Positions 1 through 8,638 of a stretch of 64,000 bases of DNA are shown here, one piece after another. The position numbers and the translations under genes are program-made. This DNA comes from Thalassomonas haliotis. Lineage in GTDB: Bacteria > Pseudomonadota > Gammaproteobacteria > Enterobacterales > Alteromonadaceae. Under the pieces are notes generated by a model. The model did no database searches. It was not told where the DNA came from and saw only the letters and a list, made by a program, of their open reading frames with translations. Within the stretch, counting starts at the first letter, position 1, and the number at the start of each line of letters is the position of its first letter. The stretch covers positions 1,302,001 to 1,366,000 of the forward strand of contig NZ_CP059693.1 in NCBI RefSeq assembly GCF_028657945.1, in the 5' to 3' direction.

Positions 1-14
1 CTTACTTATTGTTC

Positions 15-45
15 ACGGCTTGTCTTGCGGCAAGCCGTTATTTTA
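15..45 (+). terminator. Rho-independent terminator of an upstream gene
   Basis: An 8-bp stem (ACGGCTTG / CAAGCCGT) with an 8-nt loop is followed by a T-rich tract. It presumably ends transcription of a gene lying before the window. Confidence 0.6.
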
Positions 46-88
46 TCCCGCTGTTTTTTCTATATCTTTGTTAAACTTCCCGCCAAGT

Positions 89-117
89 TTTCACACCGCC
101 GTCAGATAGTGTATAAT
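89..117 (+). promoter_or_regulatory. Probable sigma-70 promoter of thiI
   Basis: A perfect TATAAT -10 box lies at 112-117, with a weak TTTCAC-like -35 box 17 bp upstream. It is about 30 bp before the thiI start codon. Confidence 0.5.
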
Positions 118-149
118 GCGCGCCACTTTGAATACATGTGGTTTTGTTG

Positions 150-1604
150 ATGAAATTTATTGTTAAGTTACAAGCTGAAATTACCATTAAAAGTCGCCCT
201 GTGCGCAAGCGTTTTAGTAAAATATTAGAGTCGAACGTTAAGAATGTGCTGCGTCGTGTTGACGAGCAGGTAACGACGCGCTTGAACTGGGACAATATTG
301 AAGTTAACAGTAAAAATGAATCGCCTGAAAACCGCCTGCTGCTGATCGATACCTTAAAGAGCATCCCGGGGATCCCGACCTTTATCGAAGTGCAAAAAAG
401 TACCTTCACCGATGTACATGATATTTTCGAACAAACCTTAAAAGTCCATGCGAAAACCATAGAAAACAAAAGCTTCTGTGTACGGGTAAAACGCAGTGGC
501 AACCACGATTTTAACTCGTTAAAGGTTGAGCAATATGTTGGCGGCGGTTTGAACCAGAATGTTGACAGTGCCAGCGTAAAATTAAAAAATCCGGATGTCA
601 CCATACGTCTGGAAATTAAAAATGATAATTTGTTTGTGGTTACCGAAACCCATAAAGGTATGGGCGGTTTCCCTATCGCCACCCAGGAAGATGTCTTATC
701 CCTGATGTCCGGCGGCTTTGACTCGGGTGTTGCCAGTTACCAGATGATCAAAAAAGGCGCCCGTACCCATTATTGTTTCTTTAACTTGGGCGGCTCGGCC
801 CATGAAGTTGGCGTCAAGCAGGTCAGCTATTATCTGTGGAACAAGTTCGGCGCTTCTCATCGCATTAAGTTTTTTGCCGTTGATTTTGAACCCGTTGTTG
901 CCGAGATCCTGGAAAAGGTTGAAAACGGCCAGATGGGCGTAGTGCTTAAACGTATGATGATGCGTGCCGCCAGTAAAATTGCCGAGCAAAAAGGCATTAT
1001 GTCGCTGGTTACCGGTGAAAGCCTGGGGCAGGTTTCCAGCCAGACCCTGACTAACTTGAATGTGATTGACCGGGTAACCGATACCCTGATTTTAAGACCG
1101 CTGGCGGCTTATGATAAGCAGGAAATTATTGATATTGCCCGTAAAATCGGCACCGAAGATTTTGCGAAAACCATTCCTGAGTATTGTGGTGTAATTTCGA
1201 AAAAGCCGACGGTAAAGGCGGTATTATCGAAAGTAGAAGCGGAAGAAGACAATTTTGACTTCGATATTTTAGATAAAGTTGTCGAAGAAACCCGGGTATT
1301 TGATATCCGCGATATCGGCCAGGAAACCGAAGCGGAAATTCAGGCGGTGGACATGGTGGCGGATATTGATGCTGGCGCCGTAGTTCTTGATATCCGCAGC
1401 CCGGAAGAAGAAGATGAAAAGCCGTTAGAGATTGATAACGTTGAAGTAAAACATCTGCCTTTTTATAAGCTGGCGACCCAGTTCGGCGATTTGGATCAAA
1501 GTAAACAATACCTGCTTTATTGTGATCACGGGGTGATGAGTAAATTACAGGCTCTTTACCTGATAGACAACGGCTTTAGCAACGTGAAGGTTTACCGACC
1601 GTAA
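150..1604 (+). CDS. thiI: tRNA 4-thiouridine synthase ThiI with rhodanese domain
   Basis: ThiI adenylates U8 of tRNA and transfers sulfur from IscS to make s4U8. It also supplies sulfur for the thiazole ring of thiamine. The 484-aa protein has an N-terminal ferredoxin-like/THUMP region, a PP-loop SGGFDSG at residues 187-193, Cys346 in EYCGV and a C-terminal rhodanese domain with Cys458 ([10 protein letters not shown]). These match the two cysteines that form the catalytic disulfide in E. coli ThiI (C344, C456). I chose ATG 150 because MKFIVKL aligns with the E. coli N-terminus; a GTG at 138 is in frame but adds only four residues. The gene stands alone between its own promoter and terminator. 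Confidence 0.97.
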   Translation: MKFIVKLQAEITIKSRPVRKRFSKILESNVKNVLRRVDEQVTTRLNWDNIEVNSKNESPENRLLLIDTLKSIPGIPTFIEVQKSTFTDVHDIFEQTLKVHAKTIENKSFCVRVKRSGNHDFNSLKVEQYVGGGLNQNVDSASVKLKNPDVTIRLEIKNDNLFVVTETHKGMGGFPIATQEDVLSLMSGGFDSGVASYQMIKKGARTHYCFFNLGGSAHEVGVKQVSYYLWNKFGASHRIKFFAVDFEPVVAEILEKVENGQMGVVLKRMMMRAASKIAEQKGIMSLVTGESLGQVSSQTLTNLNVIDRVTDTLILRPLAAYDKQEIIDIARKIGTEDFAKTIPEYCGVISKKPTVKAVLSKVEAEEDNFDFDILDKVVEETRVFDIRDIGQETEAEIQAVDMVADIDAGAVVLDIRSPEEEDEKPLEIDNVEVKHLPFYKLATQFGDLDQSKQYLLYCDHGVMSKLQALYLIDNGFSNVKVYRP

Positions 1605-1621
1605 ACCTTCTTTTCTGCATT

Positions 1622-1650
1622 AATCCCTGGTATTTACCGGGGATTTTTTA
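1622..1650 (+). terminator. thiI terminator
   Basis: The stem AATCCCTGG / CCGGGGATT (one G-T wobble) has a 6-nt loop and is followed by a run of six T. Confidence 0.8.
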
Positions 1651-1706
1651 TGCAGGGTTTATGATGAAACTTTCTGTGGTGAATATTACTTCAACCCGAG
1701 TTGAGG

Positions 1707-2618
1707 TTATTTTAACAAGGTTGAAACCTGCTGCCATAAGCGGGTATTTTCCGGGGTAGCAAGATGCTCTTTTACTCCGAGTCGGTGAATATAACCACTG
1801 ATATAATCAATTTCGGTTTTTTTACCGCCAAGCACATCACAGCGCATCGAAGAAATATTATTGCTGGTTGCCTGCGCCACGCCTGTTACGACTTGCTCTA
1901 ATTCCCTGAGATCCAGCTCAATCCCCTGGCTTTTTGCTACTTGGCTAACTTCGGTTAATATCGCCGTTATTTGCGCCGTAAACTTATCTGCCAGTATCTG
2001 GCCATTTTTCAGCTGGTGCAGGGCAGTTAACGGGTTAATGACACTATTTACCGCCAGTTTACGCCACTGTTTTTCTACAATATTGTTGGTCCACTCTACT
2101 TGGGGCAGGGCAAGGTTTAACAAGCCTGTCAGCTCGGTTTGTTGTTTTACCGCCAGCTGACCCGACACTAAACCTATATCGCTGAAACCACGCCCGGTAT
2201 GGCGGATATGTCTGGGTTTAATACGCAAGCAGCCATGGGTGGTTAACAGGGCTAATATGGCATGTTTATCAATTATTTCTTCTGGCAGCTCTGCTAAGGT
2301 GCCCATGCCGTTATGGCTTAAAATGATGCTGCTACCGGTATTTAGATTAGGTAGTAGCGGCACCAGGGCCTGCTTGACCTGATAGGATTTCACACAAACC
2401 AGTAAATGATCACATTCGGTCAGGGCCATTTTATCGGCAGTTATCAGCGGCCTTTGTTCGCTTGAGCCAGAAAAGCAGGTGAAGGTAAATGTCTTACTGG
2501 CGGTTGGGGCAGCAGAGGAAGGGAATATTTTGACATTAACTTTATCACCGCCCAAGCGCTGTAGGGCGCGATACCAAAGCAGGCCTATTGCGCCCTGCCC
2601 GAGGATAACAACATTCAT
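1707..2618 (-). CDS. panE: 2-dehydropantoate 2-reductase (ketopantoate reductase)
   Basis: PanE reduces ketopantoate to pantoate with NADPH in pantothenate/CoA synthesis. The N-terminal Rossmann motif GQGAIG is at residues 7-12. The catalytic-lysine region KLAVNSVINPLTAL and the C-terminal SSMRCDVLGGKKTEIDYI segment (catalytic Glu and substrate contacts) are present. The start at 2618 gives 303 aa, the E. coli length, and has an AGAAG ribosome-binding site; a longer frame to 2654 is unlikely. The start codon overlaps the stop of the upstream VanZ-like gene by 4 bp (ATGA), so the two are probably translationally coupled. Confidence 0.93.
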   Translation of the reverse strand: MNVVILGQGAIGLLWYRALQRLGGDKVNVKIFPSSAAPTASKTFTFTCFSGSSEQRPLITADKMALTECDHLLVCVKSYQVKQALVPLLPNLNTGSSIILSHNGMGTLAELPEEIIDKHAILALLTTHGCLRIKPRHIRHTGRGFSDIGLVSGQLAVKQQTELTGLLNLALPQVEWTNNIVEKQWRKLAVNSVINPLTALHQLKNGQILADKFTAQITAILTEVSQVAKSQGIELDLRELEQVVTGVAQATSNNISSMRCDVLGGKKTEIDYISGYIHRLGVKEHLATPENTRLWQQVSTLLK

Positions 2619-2968
2619 ATTGCCGTTCTTCTTTGATAAAGGAAAATACACCATTTAAGCAGGGCAAAGGCCAATACGCCTAAGGCATCGGCATAAAAAT
2701 CCCTGAATTCGGCATTACGAAAGCCGAGATAATATTGCCCCAGTTCGCTTAGAGCACCATAAAATATCAGACAGGAGCAGCTGACAAAAAGGGAGATCTT
2801 GATCAAATAATGCAGCAGGGCGCCGAGCAGAAAAAAACTGATAAAATGCCCTGTGGTATCAAGTCGGGTGTGTTTATAAAGCAGGTTACCGGCCTCGGTA
2901 AAAAAAACGATGCCTGCCAGGCTACAGATAACCAATAAAAACAAATACAACTGTTGACGCACACTCAC
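2615..2968 (-). CDS. VanZ-like small membrane protein
   Basis: This 117-aa protein has about four hydrophobic segments. Its pattern GHFISFFLLGALLHY...ELGQYYLGFRNAEFRDFYADALG resembles the VanZ-like family (conserved polar and acidic residues around 'E..Q......R..D..D...N..G'). The biochemical role of the family is unknown outside VanZ teicoplanin resistance. It overlaps panE by 4 bp, so it is the first gene of a two-gene unit. The call rests on the motif pattern and length; no resistance function is implied. Confidence 0.7.
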   Translation of the reverse strand: MSVRQQLYLFLLVICSLAGIVFFTEAGNLLYKHTRLDTTGHFISFFLLGALLHYLIKISLFVSCSCLIFYGALSELGQYYLGFRNAEFRDFYADALGVLAFALLKWCIFLYQRRTAI

Positions 2969-3185
2969 AAAGACAGGTTTCCATTAATAACTAAGGCGAT
3001 AAAAAGCCATGATATCATGTTGGCAATTAAGTGCGCTAACCCATATGTTACTAAAATTAACTTTACGCCAGCGCTAAACTATCCAGACCCGCGCAGCACA
3101 GCGCTAGCCCTTGACTATTTGCTTTGTTATCATTGCCTTCATATATTTATCCATTAATTTATTTAGACATTTTTGAGAGCCTGTT

Positions 3186-3668
3186 ATGCCATCGTTAGAT
3201 ATCGTCTCTGAGATCAATTTAGAAGAAGTTCGTAACGCTGCCGAAAACTCGGTACGTGAATTAAGCACCCGTTTTGACTTTCGCGGCGTTGAAGCCAGCA
3301 TTGAATGGAATTCGCCGGTGATCACCCTGAAAGCCGAGCTGGACTTCCAGGTTAACCAGCTGCAGGATATTGTGCGCGGCCAATTAGCCAAGCGCCAGAT
3401 AGATGCAAAAGCCATGACGGTATCCGAGCCGGAGCATTCGGGCAAAACTTTCAGCCGCAAGGTGACTTTTAAAGAAGGCATCGAGCAGCCGGTAGCGAAA
3501 AAAGTAGTGAAGCTGATCAAAGACAGCAAGCTTAAAGTACAAGCTGCTATCCAGGGCGAGCAGGTACGGGTAACCGGTAAGAAGCGTGATGACTTACAAG
3601 CGGTAATGCAGCTGGTGCGTGAAGCAGACATGGAGCAATCGTTTCAGTTTAAGAACTTTAAAGATTAA
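3186..3668 (+). CDS. yajQ: YajQ family nucleotide-binding protein (UPF0234)
   Basis: The 160-aa sequence matches E. coli YajQ end to end. The opening [18 protein letters not shown], the central [17 protein letters not shown] and the ending FQFKNFKD are all hallmarks. The fold is two ferredoxin-like domains. Family members bind nucleotides, and Xanthomonas/Pseudomonas homologues bind cyclic di-GMP and act as co-regulators of transcription. Whether this one does so cannot be read from the sequence. It is monocistronic. An inverted repeat at 3742-3767 lies downstream but lacks a clear T-tract. Confidence 0.95.
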   Translation: MPSLDIVSEINLEEVRNAAENSVRELSTRFDFRGVEASIEWNSPVITLKAELDFQVNQLQDIVRGQLAKRQIDAKAMTVSEPEHSGKTFSRKVTFKEGIEQPVAKKVVKLIKDSKLKVQAAIQGEQVRVTGKKRDDLQAVMQLVREADMEQSFQFKNFKD

Positions 3669-3898
3669 TTGCTGTTATTTCTGACCCTGTATCTTAACAG
3701 ATCAACACAGGGCTTTGCCTTGAGTCAGCACCAATAAAAAGTGATGGCAGCTTTCTTTGCAGCCATCATCTTATTCAACGTTTTCAATGTATCATTTCTT
3801 GGTTTTCAAGAGGCTTTTCACCCGGTTTTTTGCCCATTGGCAAAGATATTTTCATCACTTCAACTTTTTATTATTCTAAAATAAACAAACTTTTCATT

Positions 3899-3986
3899 TT
3901 TTATACAAAAGCTGTCGGATTTCTTTACACTCTAGGAGGGGGAGGAGCTACAGATATTGTAAACTGGCACTGGCTTGACTCTTGCA
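3899..3986 (+). promoter_or_regulatory. Sigma-54 promoter with upstream motif, PEP-CTERM gene 1
   Basis: TGGCTTGACTCTTGCA at 3971-3986 matches the -24/-12 consensus TGGCACGNNNNTTGCW in the GG and GC elements with correct spacing. A motif TTTATACAAAAGCTGTC begins at 3899, 72 bp upstream of the promoter. It recurs before the second PEP-CTERM gene at almost the same distance (71 bp), as expected for an enhancer-binding-protein site. The rest of the 3669-4032 gap holds a GATGGC...GCCATC hairpin at 3742-3767 and nothing else I recognise. Confidence 0.7.
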
Positions 3987-4032
3987 TTGTGGCGAGAACT
4001 TAAAATTTTCGTTGTATGGGACTAAAAAACCA

Positions 4033-4968
4033 ATGAAAAAAATACTTGCCGGGATGTTATCCGTATTACTTACCACAAATGTAAATGCTGCCTTAATCTC
4101 ATTTGAGATCTATGACTCTGAACTCTATGACAACTTAGGGTGGGCAGCTCACTTTGATGGAACTGAAAAAGGGTTAGTTGCCCAATCTAACGATATAGTT
4201 GAACTTTCGCTTGCTGTTAATAATATTGGTTCTTTTCGCACACGTAATCTTGCTCATCATGAAATGTCAGGGAGTCAGGGACAGGTAATCGGTTATTCTG
4301 ATCTTGATGCTGCTTGGGCTGCTATTAATCCTTTTTTATTGGAGCACCCATATTTGGCTGAGATGGCAGTGCTAAACAGCAAGTATATTAAAGAAGCTAC
4401 AGACAGTACAACGGAATACTTTTCTGAAGCGGCGACGCTGAGTGCGTTACATAGTTCCGTTAGTTTTTTTGAAGAGCAAAGTGCAGATCCTAATTATTTT
4501 GGAGATGTTGGCAATGTTGAGATATCAGCTAACTCTCATAATGAAAGATATTGGCTCAATAATGAAAATGGGACTATCGCCGGTCAGGCCATGATGACCA
4601 GGTACGACATTATATTTGAAGGTGATACAGAGTTGCCATTTACCAATTATGATGACCAAGATGAGCTTTTTAGTGCCATTGAAGATGCGATAGCAAAAGG
4701 CAGTGATTTTATTATAAGCCAACATATCAATTTAATTAGTTTCGAATTAATTAATCCGCTCGGTAACCCTTTGTGTACAGACGGTACTTCTAATTATTGT
4801 GAAGAAGTTGAAGGAGTTAAAATACTAAAAGAAGAGAGTTTGACGTACAAAGGAAAAGCAAGGGGGATTGCTATTGATTATGCCGATGTTCCAGAGCCTT
4901 CTACTAATCTCCTATTAGCAATGGGACTTATCGGCTTAGTACGTTTAAAAAGGCTCACTCAAGCTTAA
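4033..4968 (+). CDS. PEP-CTERM sorting domain protein, tandem copy 1
   Basis: This 311-aa exported protein is presumably cleaved and anchored or released by an exosortase. It has a signal peptide (MKKILAGMLSVLLTTNVNAA), a ~260-residue Asp/Glu-rich body with no recognised domain, and a C-terminal sorting signal: VPEPST, a hydrophobic stretch (LLLAMGLIGLV) and a basic tail (RLKRL). ATG 4033 is chosen because it starts the signal peptide and aligns exactly with copy 2; the frame is open back to 3982. The closest relative is the next gene, with near-identical signal peptide and shared C-terminal third. Function is unknown. No exosortase gene lies in the window. Confidence 0.88.
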   Translation: MKKILAGMLSVLLTTNVNAALISFEIYDSELYDNLGWAAHFDGTEKGLVAQSNDIVELSLAVNNIGSFRTRNLAHHEMSGSQGQVIGYSDLDAAWAAINPFLLEHPYLAEMAVLNSKYIKEATDSTTEYFSEAATLSALHSSVSFFEEQSADPNYFGDVGNVEISANSHNERYWLNNENGTIAGQAMMTRYDIIFEGDTELPFTNYDDQDELFSAIEDAIAKGSDFIISQHINLISFELINPLGNPLCTDGTSNYCEEVEGVKILKEESLTYKGKARGIAIDYADVPEPSTNLLLAMGLIGLVRLKRLTQA

Positions 4969-5125
4969 TTGATTTTATTGTAACGAAAGCACCTCTTAAT
5001 GGCTGCTTCTTGCGGCCATCATCTAACTCGAACCTTCATTGAGTTTTCAAGTTATTATCTAGCGGGTAATAGATTTTCAATATTTCTATAATTTGTTGTT
5101 GATGAATTTACATTTGTATCATTTT

Positions 5126-5212
5126 TTATACTAAAGCTGTCAGCTATTTTTACATCTGGCTTGATTGGTTTAACCTCAGGCCTAATAAAGCGCTGGTGGC
5201 TTGATTTTTGCC
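5126..5212 (+). promoter_or_regulatory. Sigma-54 promoter with upstream motif, PEP-CTERM gene 2
   Basis: TGGCTTGATTTTTGCC at 5197-5212 is a -24/-12 element. TTTATACTAAAGCTGTC at 5126-5142 is the upstream motif shared with copy 1. The leader just before both start codons is also conserved (TTCGTTGTATGGGACTAAAA). Confidence 0.7.
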
Positions 5213-5259
5213 TTTAGTCGAAACGTAATGAAACTTTCGTTGTATGGGACTAAAAACCA

Positions 5260-6144
5260 ATGAAAAGAATACTAGCCGGAATGTTATCCGTTTTACTTAC
5301 TGCTAATGTCAGCGCTGCGTTGATCTCACTTGAAGCATCTTACTCTAGCTTAAGTTATTATTCAGACCAAATTGATGAAACTTTAGAAACAAGTTTTGTT
5401 CCTTATGGGCTTTCCGTCAATATTGAGCCGACAGGAGCTATTAGTGAGTTTTCTCACTCAGGTATGGATGTGGATGACGAAGGAGAATTAACCGTTGATA
5501 TTAACATGAATGGTAAAACCTTTTTTTTATCGCCGGTTTCATTTGAGCACATGTTCACAGGAAATATGACTTCGTTTGCATCTAGTTTTCAACCCGGAGA
5601 ATCTGATGTCACAGTGGATAGCTATAACGCTTTAGATGTTTCTCATGTTAGTTATAGATCTACAGTTTCAGGGCCGCTTCCTGCTCACTATGGCTATGTC
5701 GACAACCAAAATGCGGTCATATCAGCCAGAGGCCAAACTATTCAGCACTGGGAAAAAAATGATAATGGTTTAATTACAGGTCAAGAAATGGTTTCGCTAT
5801 ACGAGATTACTCTATCTAATGGAGATAATAATTTAGCATATTCAAGTTATGATGACTTAAATGAGTTATATGCTGTGCTGGAGCAAGCCATGTTAGATGG
5901 TAGCCAATTTGCAATTTGGCAAAATATTTCGTTATATTCTTTTGAATATGAGGAGTCAAAACAAGGCAGTTTTTGCATCCAATGTGCAGATCCCAATGCA
6001 ACAGAAGTTGAAGTAGAGAGGCTTACTTTCTTTGCAAGTGCACAAGCAACAGCTTTTGATTATAGTGAAGTTCCAGAGCCTTCAACCAATATCTTGCTGC
6101 TATTAGGATTAATGGGTTTAATACGTTTAAAAAAACGAGTTTAA
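5260..6144 (+). CDS. PEP-CTERM sorting domain protein, tandem copy 2
   Basis: This 294-aa paralogue of the preceding gene has a signal peptide MKRILAGMLSVLLTANVSAA, a diverged middle and a C-terminal VPEPST plus hydrophobic segment and basic RLKKRV tail. The region before the tail (G.I.GQ.M...Y.I....., then Y.SYDDL.EL) aligns with copy 1, while residues ~30-150 barely do. The two genes probably arose by duplication of a ~1.23-kb unit including the promoter, followed by divergence of the exposed part. It ends at a strong hairpin terminator. The molecular role is not known. Confidence 0.88.
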   Translation: MKRILAGMLSVLLTANVSAALISLEASYSSLSYYSDQIDETLETSFVPYGLSVNIEPTGAISEFSHSGMDVDDEGELTVDINMNGKTFFLSPVSFEHMFTGNMTSFASSFQPGESDVTVDSYNALDVSHVSYRSTVSGPLPAHYGYVDNQNAVISARGQTIQHWEKNDNGLITGQEMVSLYEITLSNGDNNLAYSSYDDLNELYAVLEQAMLDGSQFAIWQNISLYSFEYEESKQGSFCIQCADPNATEVEVERLTFFASAQATAFDYSEVPEPSTNILLLLGLMGLIRLKKRV

Positions 6145-6170
6145 TTCACTTTTACGTAAATTTATTCACG

Positions 6171-6207
6171 AAAAATCATGGTTGCTTTGTTAGCAAGCAT
6201 GGTTTTT
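6171..6207 (+). terminator. Terminator after PEP-CTERM gene 2
   Basis: A 16-bp imperfect stem (left arm 6171-6186, right arm 6192-6207) has a 5-nt loop and ends in five T. Confidence 0.7.
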
Positions 6208-6427
6208 CTGATGATTAATTATAATCTTCTACTTCTTTAGGCTGTGAACCTTATTATTGTTTACCAACAAATTACTAGGCTTTACTTTCCTAGTAATTTT
6301 TTCTTTACAGTTTTAATCATGGTTAAAAACCGTTAAAAATAAGAAAAATCTCGTATAAGCCTATTTTTTTACCGCCACATTAAGTAAATTAACCCCGCTT
6401 TTAAATAATAATAAAGATGAAAATGTC

Positions 6428-7774
6428 ATGAGTGTGTCTAGAGGCGGGTTCAGCTCGCGTATTGGTTTTATTATGGCGGCGGCAGGCTCTGCCGTAGGTT
6501 TAGGAAATATCTGGGGCTTTCCCACCCAAACAGCAGGCAATGGAGGTGCTGCTTTTGTTTTAGTTTATCTGGTGCTGGCGTTCTGTCTGGCCTATCCCGC
6601 TTTTATGGCGGAGTTATTAATTGGCCGTTACGGGCAGGCAAATGCGGTAACTTCGCTGCAAAAAATGTCCAAGCGTCCCTGGCAGAAACATTTTGCCTTT
6701 GTCGTCGGTTTCGGCGGCATTATCTGTGCCTCCCTCATTTTAAGTTTTTACGGCATTATTGCCGGCTGGATGATGTCGTATGCGGTAGAGCCTGTGTTTA
6801 CCGTGGTTGGCTTGACCTCAATCGCTGAGTGGGTGATTAGCCAAGATCTTGTTCGTAACTTACTCTTTACCGTGCTCTTTATGTTTATGACCGTTTATAT
6901 TATCCGCCGCGGTGTTGAGCAGGGGATAGAAAAATGGTCAAAACGCCTGATGCCTATGATGCTGGGACTTTTGGTGTTGTTGATCATTTATGTGGTTAAT
7001 CAGGAAGGGGCGAGTGAAGGTCTGCAAGCCTACCTTAACCCGGATATTTCCCGGGTGCTGGAACCTGATTTACTGGTCAGTGCTTTGGGGCAGGCGTTTT
7101 TCTCCCTGTCGCTGGGTACCAGTGTGATGGTGATCTACGGCTCGTATATTTCTAAAAAAGAGAACCTGGTGACCTTAGGCGCGCAGGTGACCCTAATTGA
7201 TGTCAGCATTGCCTTTTTAGCCGGTTTGCTGATTATCCCCGCCATGTACGTGGCCCAGGCACAGGGCGTCGCTATTTTTGCCGAAGACGGTAGTTTGATC
7301 TCAGGTTCCAGCCTGGTCTTTACCGTGTTGCCAACCCTATTCGACTCCATGGGGTCCATGGGCTTGTTTATCGGTTTTGCCTTTTTTGTCCTGATGAGCA
7401 TTGCGGCGCTGACGTCTTCGATTTCTATGCTTGAAGGACCGGTATCTTATGCGGTAGAGCGTCATAATATCGCCCGGGAAAAAGCGACCACTTTAATTGG
7501 TGTGCTGATTTTACTGATCAGCATAGTCATCGTCTTCAATATTTCCTTTATGTTGGATATGGTGGCTATGATTGCCACTCAATACGGTCAACCTATCATT
7601 GCCATGTTATGTTGTGTTTTTGTCGGCTGGATCTGGCAGCGTAATGAGCTGTTAAATGAGATCAAGCTGGGCAATGAAACCGTCGAAAACGGCTTATTCT
7701 GGAAAGTTTGGCCCTGGTATACCAAGTTTGTTTGTCCTATAGCTATTGCTATGGTGTTTATCCACTCGCTGTAA
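6428..7774 (+). CDS. Sodium-dependent transporter, NSS/SNF family
   Basis: This 448-aa inner-membrane symporter of the neurotransmitter:sodium symporter family (LeuT-like) uses the Na+ gradient to import an amino acid or related solute. The N-terminal signature GFIMAAAGSAVGLGNIWGFP (TM1, with the unwound Na+/substrate-binding segment GSAVGLGN) is clear. About 11 membrane segments follow, as is common for bacterial members. The substrate cannot be assigned from sequence. The gene is monocistronic and followed by a strong terminator. Start ATG 6428 fits the family N-terminus. Confidence 0.92.
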   Translation: MSVSRGGFSSRIGFIMAAAGSAVGLGNIWGFPTQTAGNGGAAFVLVYLVLAFCLAYPAFMAELLIGRYGQANAVTSLQKMSKRPWQKHFAFVVGFGGIICASLILSFYGIIAGWMMSYAVEPVFTVVGLTSIAEWVISQDLVRNLLFTVLFMFMTVYIIRRGVEQGIEKWSKRLMPMMLGLLVLLIIYVVNQEGASEGLQAYLNPDISRVLEPDLLVSALGQAFFSLSLGTSVMVIYGSYISKKENLVTLGAQVTLIDVSIAFLAGLLIIPAMYVAQAQGVAIFAEDGSLISGSSLVFTVLPTLFDSMGSMGLFIGFAFFVLMSIAALTSSISMLEGPVSYAVERHNIAREKATTLIGVLILLISIVIVFNISFMLDMVAMIATQYGQPIIAMLCCVFVGWIWQRNELLNEIKLGNETVENGLFWKVWPWYTKFVCPIAIAMVFIHSL

Positions 7775-7800
7775 AGCCGGGAACTACCCTAAAATCAAAT

Positions 7801-7843
7801 AAAAGCCGCGATTAATCTTAAGGTTAATCGCGGCTTAATTTTA
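7801..7843 (+). terminator. Terminator of the NSS transporter gene
   Basis: A perfect 13-bp stem AAGCCGCGATTAA / TTAATCGCGGCTT is followed by AATTTTA. Confidence 0.8.
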
Positions 7844-7881
7844 TTGGCGAGTTTCATTTGTTAGCTTGCAGTTACCGGCTT

Positions 7882-8004
7882 TTATTCACCGACAAAAGCG
7901 CGAACCTGGGTTACCGAGGCGGCACCCACCTGGGATTAACCACTTCACCGTTTTCAATTAGCAATAAAGTCGGTATGCCGCGGATGCCAAAATTAGCCGA
8001 TTAG
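7882..8004 (-). pseudogene. Thioredoxin 3'-end remnant, outer copy
   Basis: Read on the minus strand this encodes a thioredoxin tail ending QVGAASVTQVRAFVGE and a stop, close to the functional gene's [15 protein letters not shown]. It shows silent and coding divergence and a 1-base deletion near 7935 that breaks the frame. No 5' half is present. It looks like the residue of an older, diverged thioredoxin duplicate. Confidence 0.75.
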
Positions 8005-8026
8005 TTCCCCTTATCCAACTTGTTTA

Positions 8027-8160
8027 TTATTCAACAAAGGCACGGACTTGTGAAACCGAGGCGGCACCCACCTGGGTATTAACCACTTCACCGTTTTCAA
8101 TTAACAATAAAGTCGGTATGCCGCGGATGCCAAAATTAGCCGATTAGTTCCCCTTATCCA
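8027..8160 (-). pseudogene. Thioredoxin 3'-end remnant, inner hybrid copy
   Basis: This copy sits exactly 143 bp from the functional gene's stop codon. Its gene-end part (8027-~8130) is nearly identical to the functional gene. Its other end (CCGCGGATGCCAAAATTAGC and the following linker) matches the outer remnant. The frame is interrupted after FGIRGIP. It looks like the product of unequal crossing-over between the remnant and the live gene. Confidence 0.75.
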
Positions 8161-8169
8161 ACTTGTTTA

Positions 8170-8499
8170 TTATTCAACAAAGGCACGGACTTGTGAAACC
8201 GAGGCGGCACCCACCTGGGTATTAACCACTTCACCGTTTTCAATTAACAATAAAGTCGGTATGCCGCGGATACCAAATTTTGCCATCAACTCCTGGGCAT
8301 TGTCGGCATCAACCTTAACCACCTTTAATTCCGGTTGCTCTGTGGCTATTTGCGCTACTACCGGGGCTATCATTTTGCAGGGTTGGCACCAGGGGGCATA
8401 AAAGTCTACCAGTACTTTGCCGCCGTGCTGATTTACTTCCTGTTCAAAGTTATCTGCGGTTATCTCTTTTACGAGATGATCTTTTGCTGCTGTTGTCAT
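8170..8499 (-). CDS. Thioredoxin with CQPC active site
   Basis: A 109-aa cytoplasmic protein-disulfide reductase. The fold signature VLVDFYAPWCQPCKMIAPV carries the redox pair Cys38/Cys41. The cis-proline motif RGIPTLLL and the C-terminal helix are present. The active site is CQPC; classical thioredoxin is CGPC, and residues between the cysteines tune redox potential, so this is probably not the housekeeping TrxA. It is transcribed divergently from a LysR-family regulator 140 bp away, a frequent arrangement for regulator and target. Two broken copies of its 3' end follow it. Confidence 0.92.
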   Translation of the reverse strand: MTTAAKDHLVKEITADNFEQEVNQHGGKVLVDFYAPWCQPCKMIAPVVAQIATEQPELKVVKVDADNAQELMAKFGIRGIPTLLLIENGEVVNTQVGAASVSQVRAFVE

Positions 8500-8638
8500 C
8501 TTGTTGCTCTCACTTCTGTTGTGTGTTGATGGCGGCCAGTGTAAACAAGTTGTGCTTTTTTGATTAGTGGGGTTTAATGGAAAATATTGTTCTATTTTCA
8601 GGACAAAATATCAAAGCGAACGATACAGGATGGAAAAC

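Noticed and set aside
71-682. Long minus-strand frames opposite thiI, ffh (19960-20646) and aroF/tyrA
   Set aside because: Opposite-strand shadows of strongly coding genes; no ribosome-binding sites or recognisable domains.
2954-3157. 67-codon frame upstream of yajQ
   Set aside because: Sequence is A/T-rich promoter-like DNA with no protein-like composition and overlaps the yajQ leader.
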